A DNA stretch of 64,000 nt. Origin: Cynocephalus volans (lineage: Eukaryota; Chordata; Mammalia; Dermoptera; Cynocephalidae). Below the pieces are notes generated by a model, which saw nothing but the letters and a program-made list of their open reading frames with translations, was not told the DNA's origin and made no database searches. A program made the translations under genes and the position numbers. The DNA lies in contig NC_084467.1 in the NCBI RefSeq assembly GCF_027409185.1, positions 14,436,501-14,500,500 on the forward strand, read 5' to 3'. Position 1 is the first letter of the stretch. Each line of letters starts with the position of its first letter. Shown piece after piece: positions 62,997-64,000 of this stretch.

Positions 62997-64000
62997 CTGG
63001 GGCACAACAGCAGGGGACAGACGCAGACAGGTCAGCAACGGCCACCTCCCCCAGGCCCAACCCCTCTGTCTCTGACAGGGACCCAGAGCCTGAACTCCAT
63101 AGCAACTGTAAGAACCAGGGGAAAGAACCTGCTTGGGGTCCAAAAGCCAAAAGTCCTAGTCCTGCCATTGTGTGTCCTTGGGCCTGTGACTTGCCTCCTC
63201 TGAGCCTGTTTATACATTTATTAAGTGAGAAGAATCATACCAAGCTCACGTGGTTGAAGTTTAAATGCGCAGATGCAAAACCTTATGTTTAAGTACTTTG
63301 CACATGTAAAGGGTCCCTCTCTCTTTATTTCCCACACGGCAGCCTTTATCCCCAACACACCCAAGCTGAATAGGCAGCACATTCCAGAGCTGAGTCTCCT
63401 GAGAATGTGGACCCGCTGAGATTCTCTTGGCTGACAGAGAGCTGCCAAAGAGAGCTCTGGCGAGCGGGACTGTCCAAGATGTAGACTGTGACCTTGCGGG
63501 CCTGCCCTGAGCTCAGTTCACAGCAACAAGGAGGGCTGGTTTGGGGGTTCGGAGTCTGATTCCAGGGTACTGAGTTTCAAGAACTCCTTGCTTGAATCTT
63601 ATGATCTCAGTAACTAGTGACCACCACCCCCTACCATGTCTCAGGGTCATAAGGTGGGAGGATAGGTGGGTCAGAGCCGGGACTCTGGTGTCAGCCTCAG
63701 CTCTGCCACCTCCCAGCTGTGGGACTTGGCAGGCCTCCTGCAGGCCTCCGTTTCCTCCTCTGTGAATGAGGATAATAGTGACTCCAAAGCCCCTCTACTG
63801 TCCGAGGGGCCCATTGGTGTTGGCATAGCCTCCCACCCACAATGGCACAGGATGGGCCTCACCAGCTGCCCCTTAAGAGAAATAAGGTCATTTAGGTTCC
63901 TAAAAGGAGAATGACTAGTTCCAGATCAAGATTAGGAGGAACCTGGATTTGAGTCAAGAAACCCAGATATCATCTCCCTCTGGTGTTAACATTCCCAGCC
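62997..64000 (-). other. ALDH4A1 intron 1, partial
   Basis: The intron continues past the right edge. Only MIR copies were recognised; exon 1 and the promoter are outside. Confidence 0.8.
63135..63790 (+). repeat. Two MIR copies in ALDH4A1 intron 1
   Basis: Copy 1, about 63135-63275: 'tgtgtccttgggcctgtgac' and 'tttatacatttattaagtga'. Copy 2, about 63660-63790: CAGCTGTGGGACTTGGCAGG and TTCCTCCTCTGTGAATGAGG. Confidence 0.65.

Overview
This is ordinary mammalian nuclear DNA carrying two protein-coding genes, both on the minus strand: TAS1R2 (sweet-taste receptor subunit, complete) and ALDH4A1 (mitochondrial delta-1-pyrroline-5-carboxylate dehydrogenase, all coding exons except exon 1, which lies beyond the right edge). 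This neighbour pair and orientation match human chromosome 1p36 as I know it. The species is inferred from repeats. I see no Alu elements and no rodent B1/B2 elements in 64 kb. There are tRNA-Ile-like SINEs, one of them dimeric, of a type I associate with the CYN SINEs of colugos (Dermoptera). A flying lemur such as Galeopterus is my best guess, with moderate confidence only.

Layout: 1-12.1 kb is downstream of TAS1R2 and holds only old repeats (L2, MIR, LTR-like fragments), a (CA)n tract and a trinucleotide array. TAS1R2 occupies 34320-12693 in six exons with canonical GT/AG borders. Its spliced frame is 839 codons, collinear with the human protein. Intron 4 (9.8 kb) is filled with an old L1 interrupted by three younger insertions, an ERVL-type relic and a solo MLT1-type LTR. 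From 34.3 to 45.2 kb is intergenic, including a young 5'-truncated L1 with a perfect 15-bp target-site duplication. ALDH4A1 runs from beyond 64 kb down to its stop at 46597, with a poly(A) signal near 45.21 kb. Fourteen coding exons are visible and total 1630 bp, leaving 62 bp for the missing first coding exon if the protein is 563 residues as in human.

The two genes are not functionally linked: TAS1R2 pairs with TAS1R3 at the taste-cell surface, and ALDH4A1 completes proline catabolism in the mitochondrial matrix. I found no undescribed biological system. The points worth a second look are the intact sweet receptor with a D278E change at a ligand-pocket position, the young L1 upstream of TAS1R2, the nested insertions in intron 4, hairpin-forming MITE copies, and simple repeats with secondary-structure potential inside introns.
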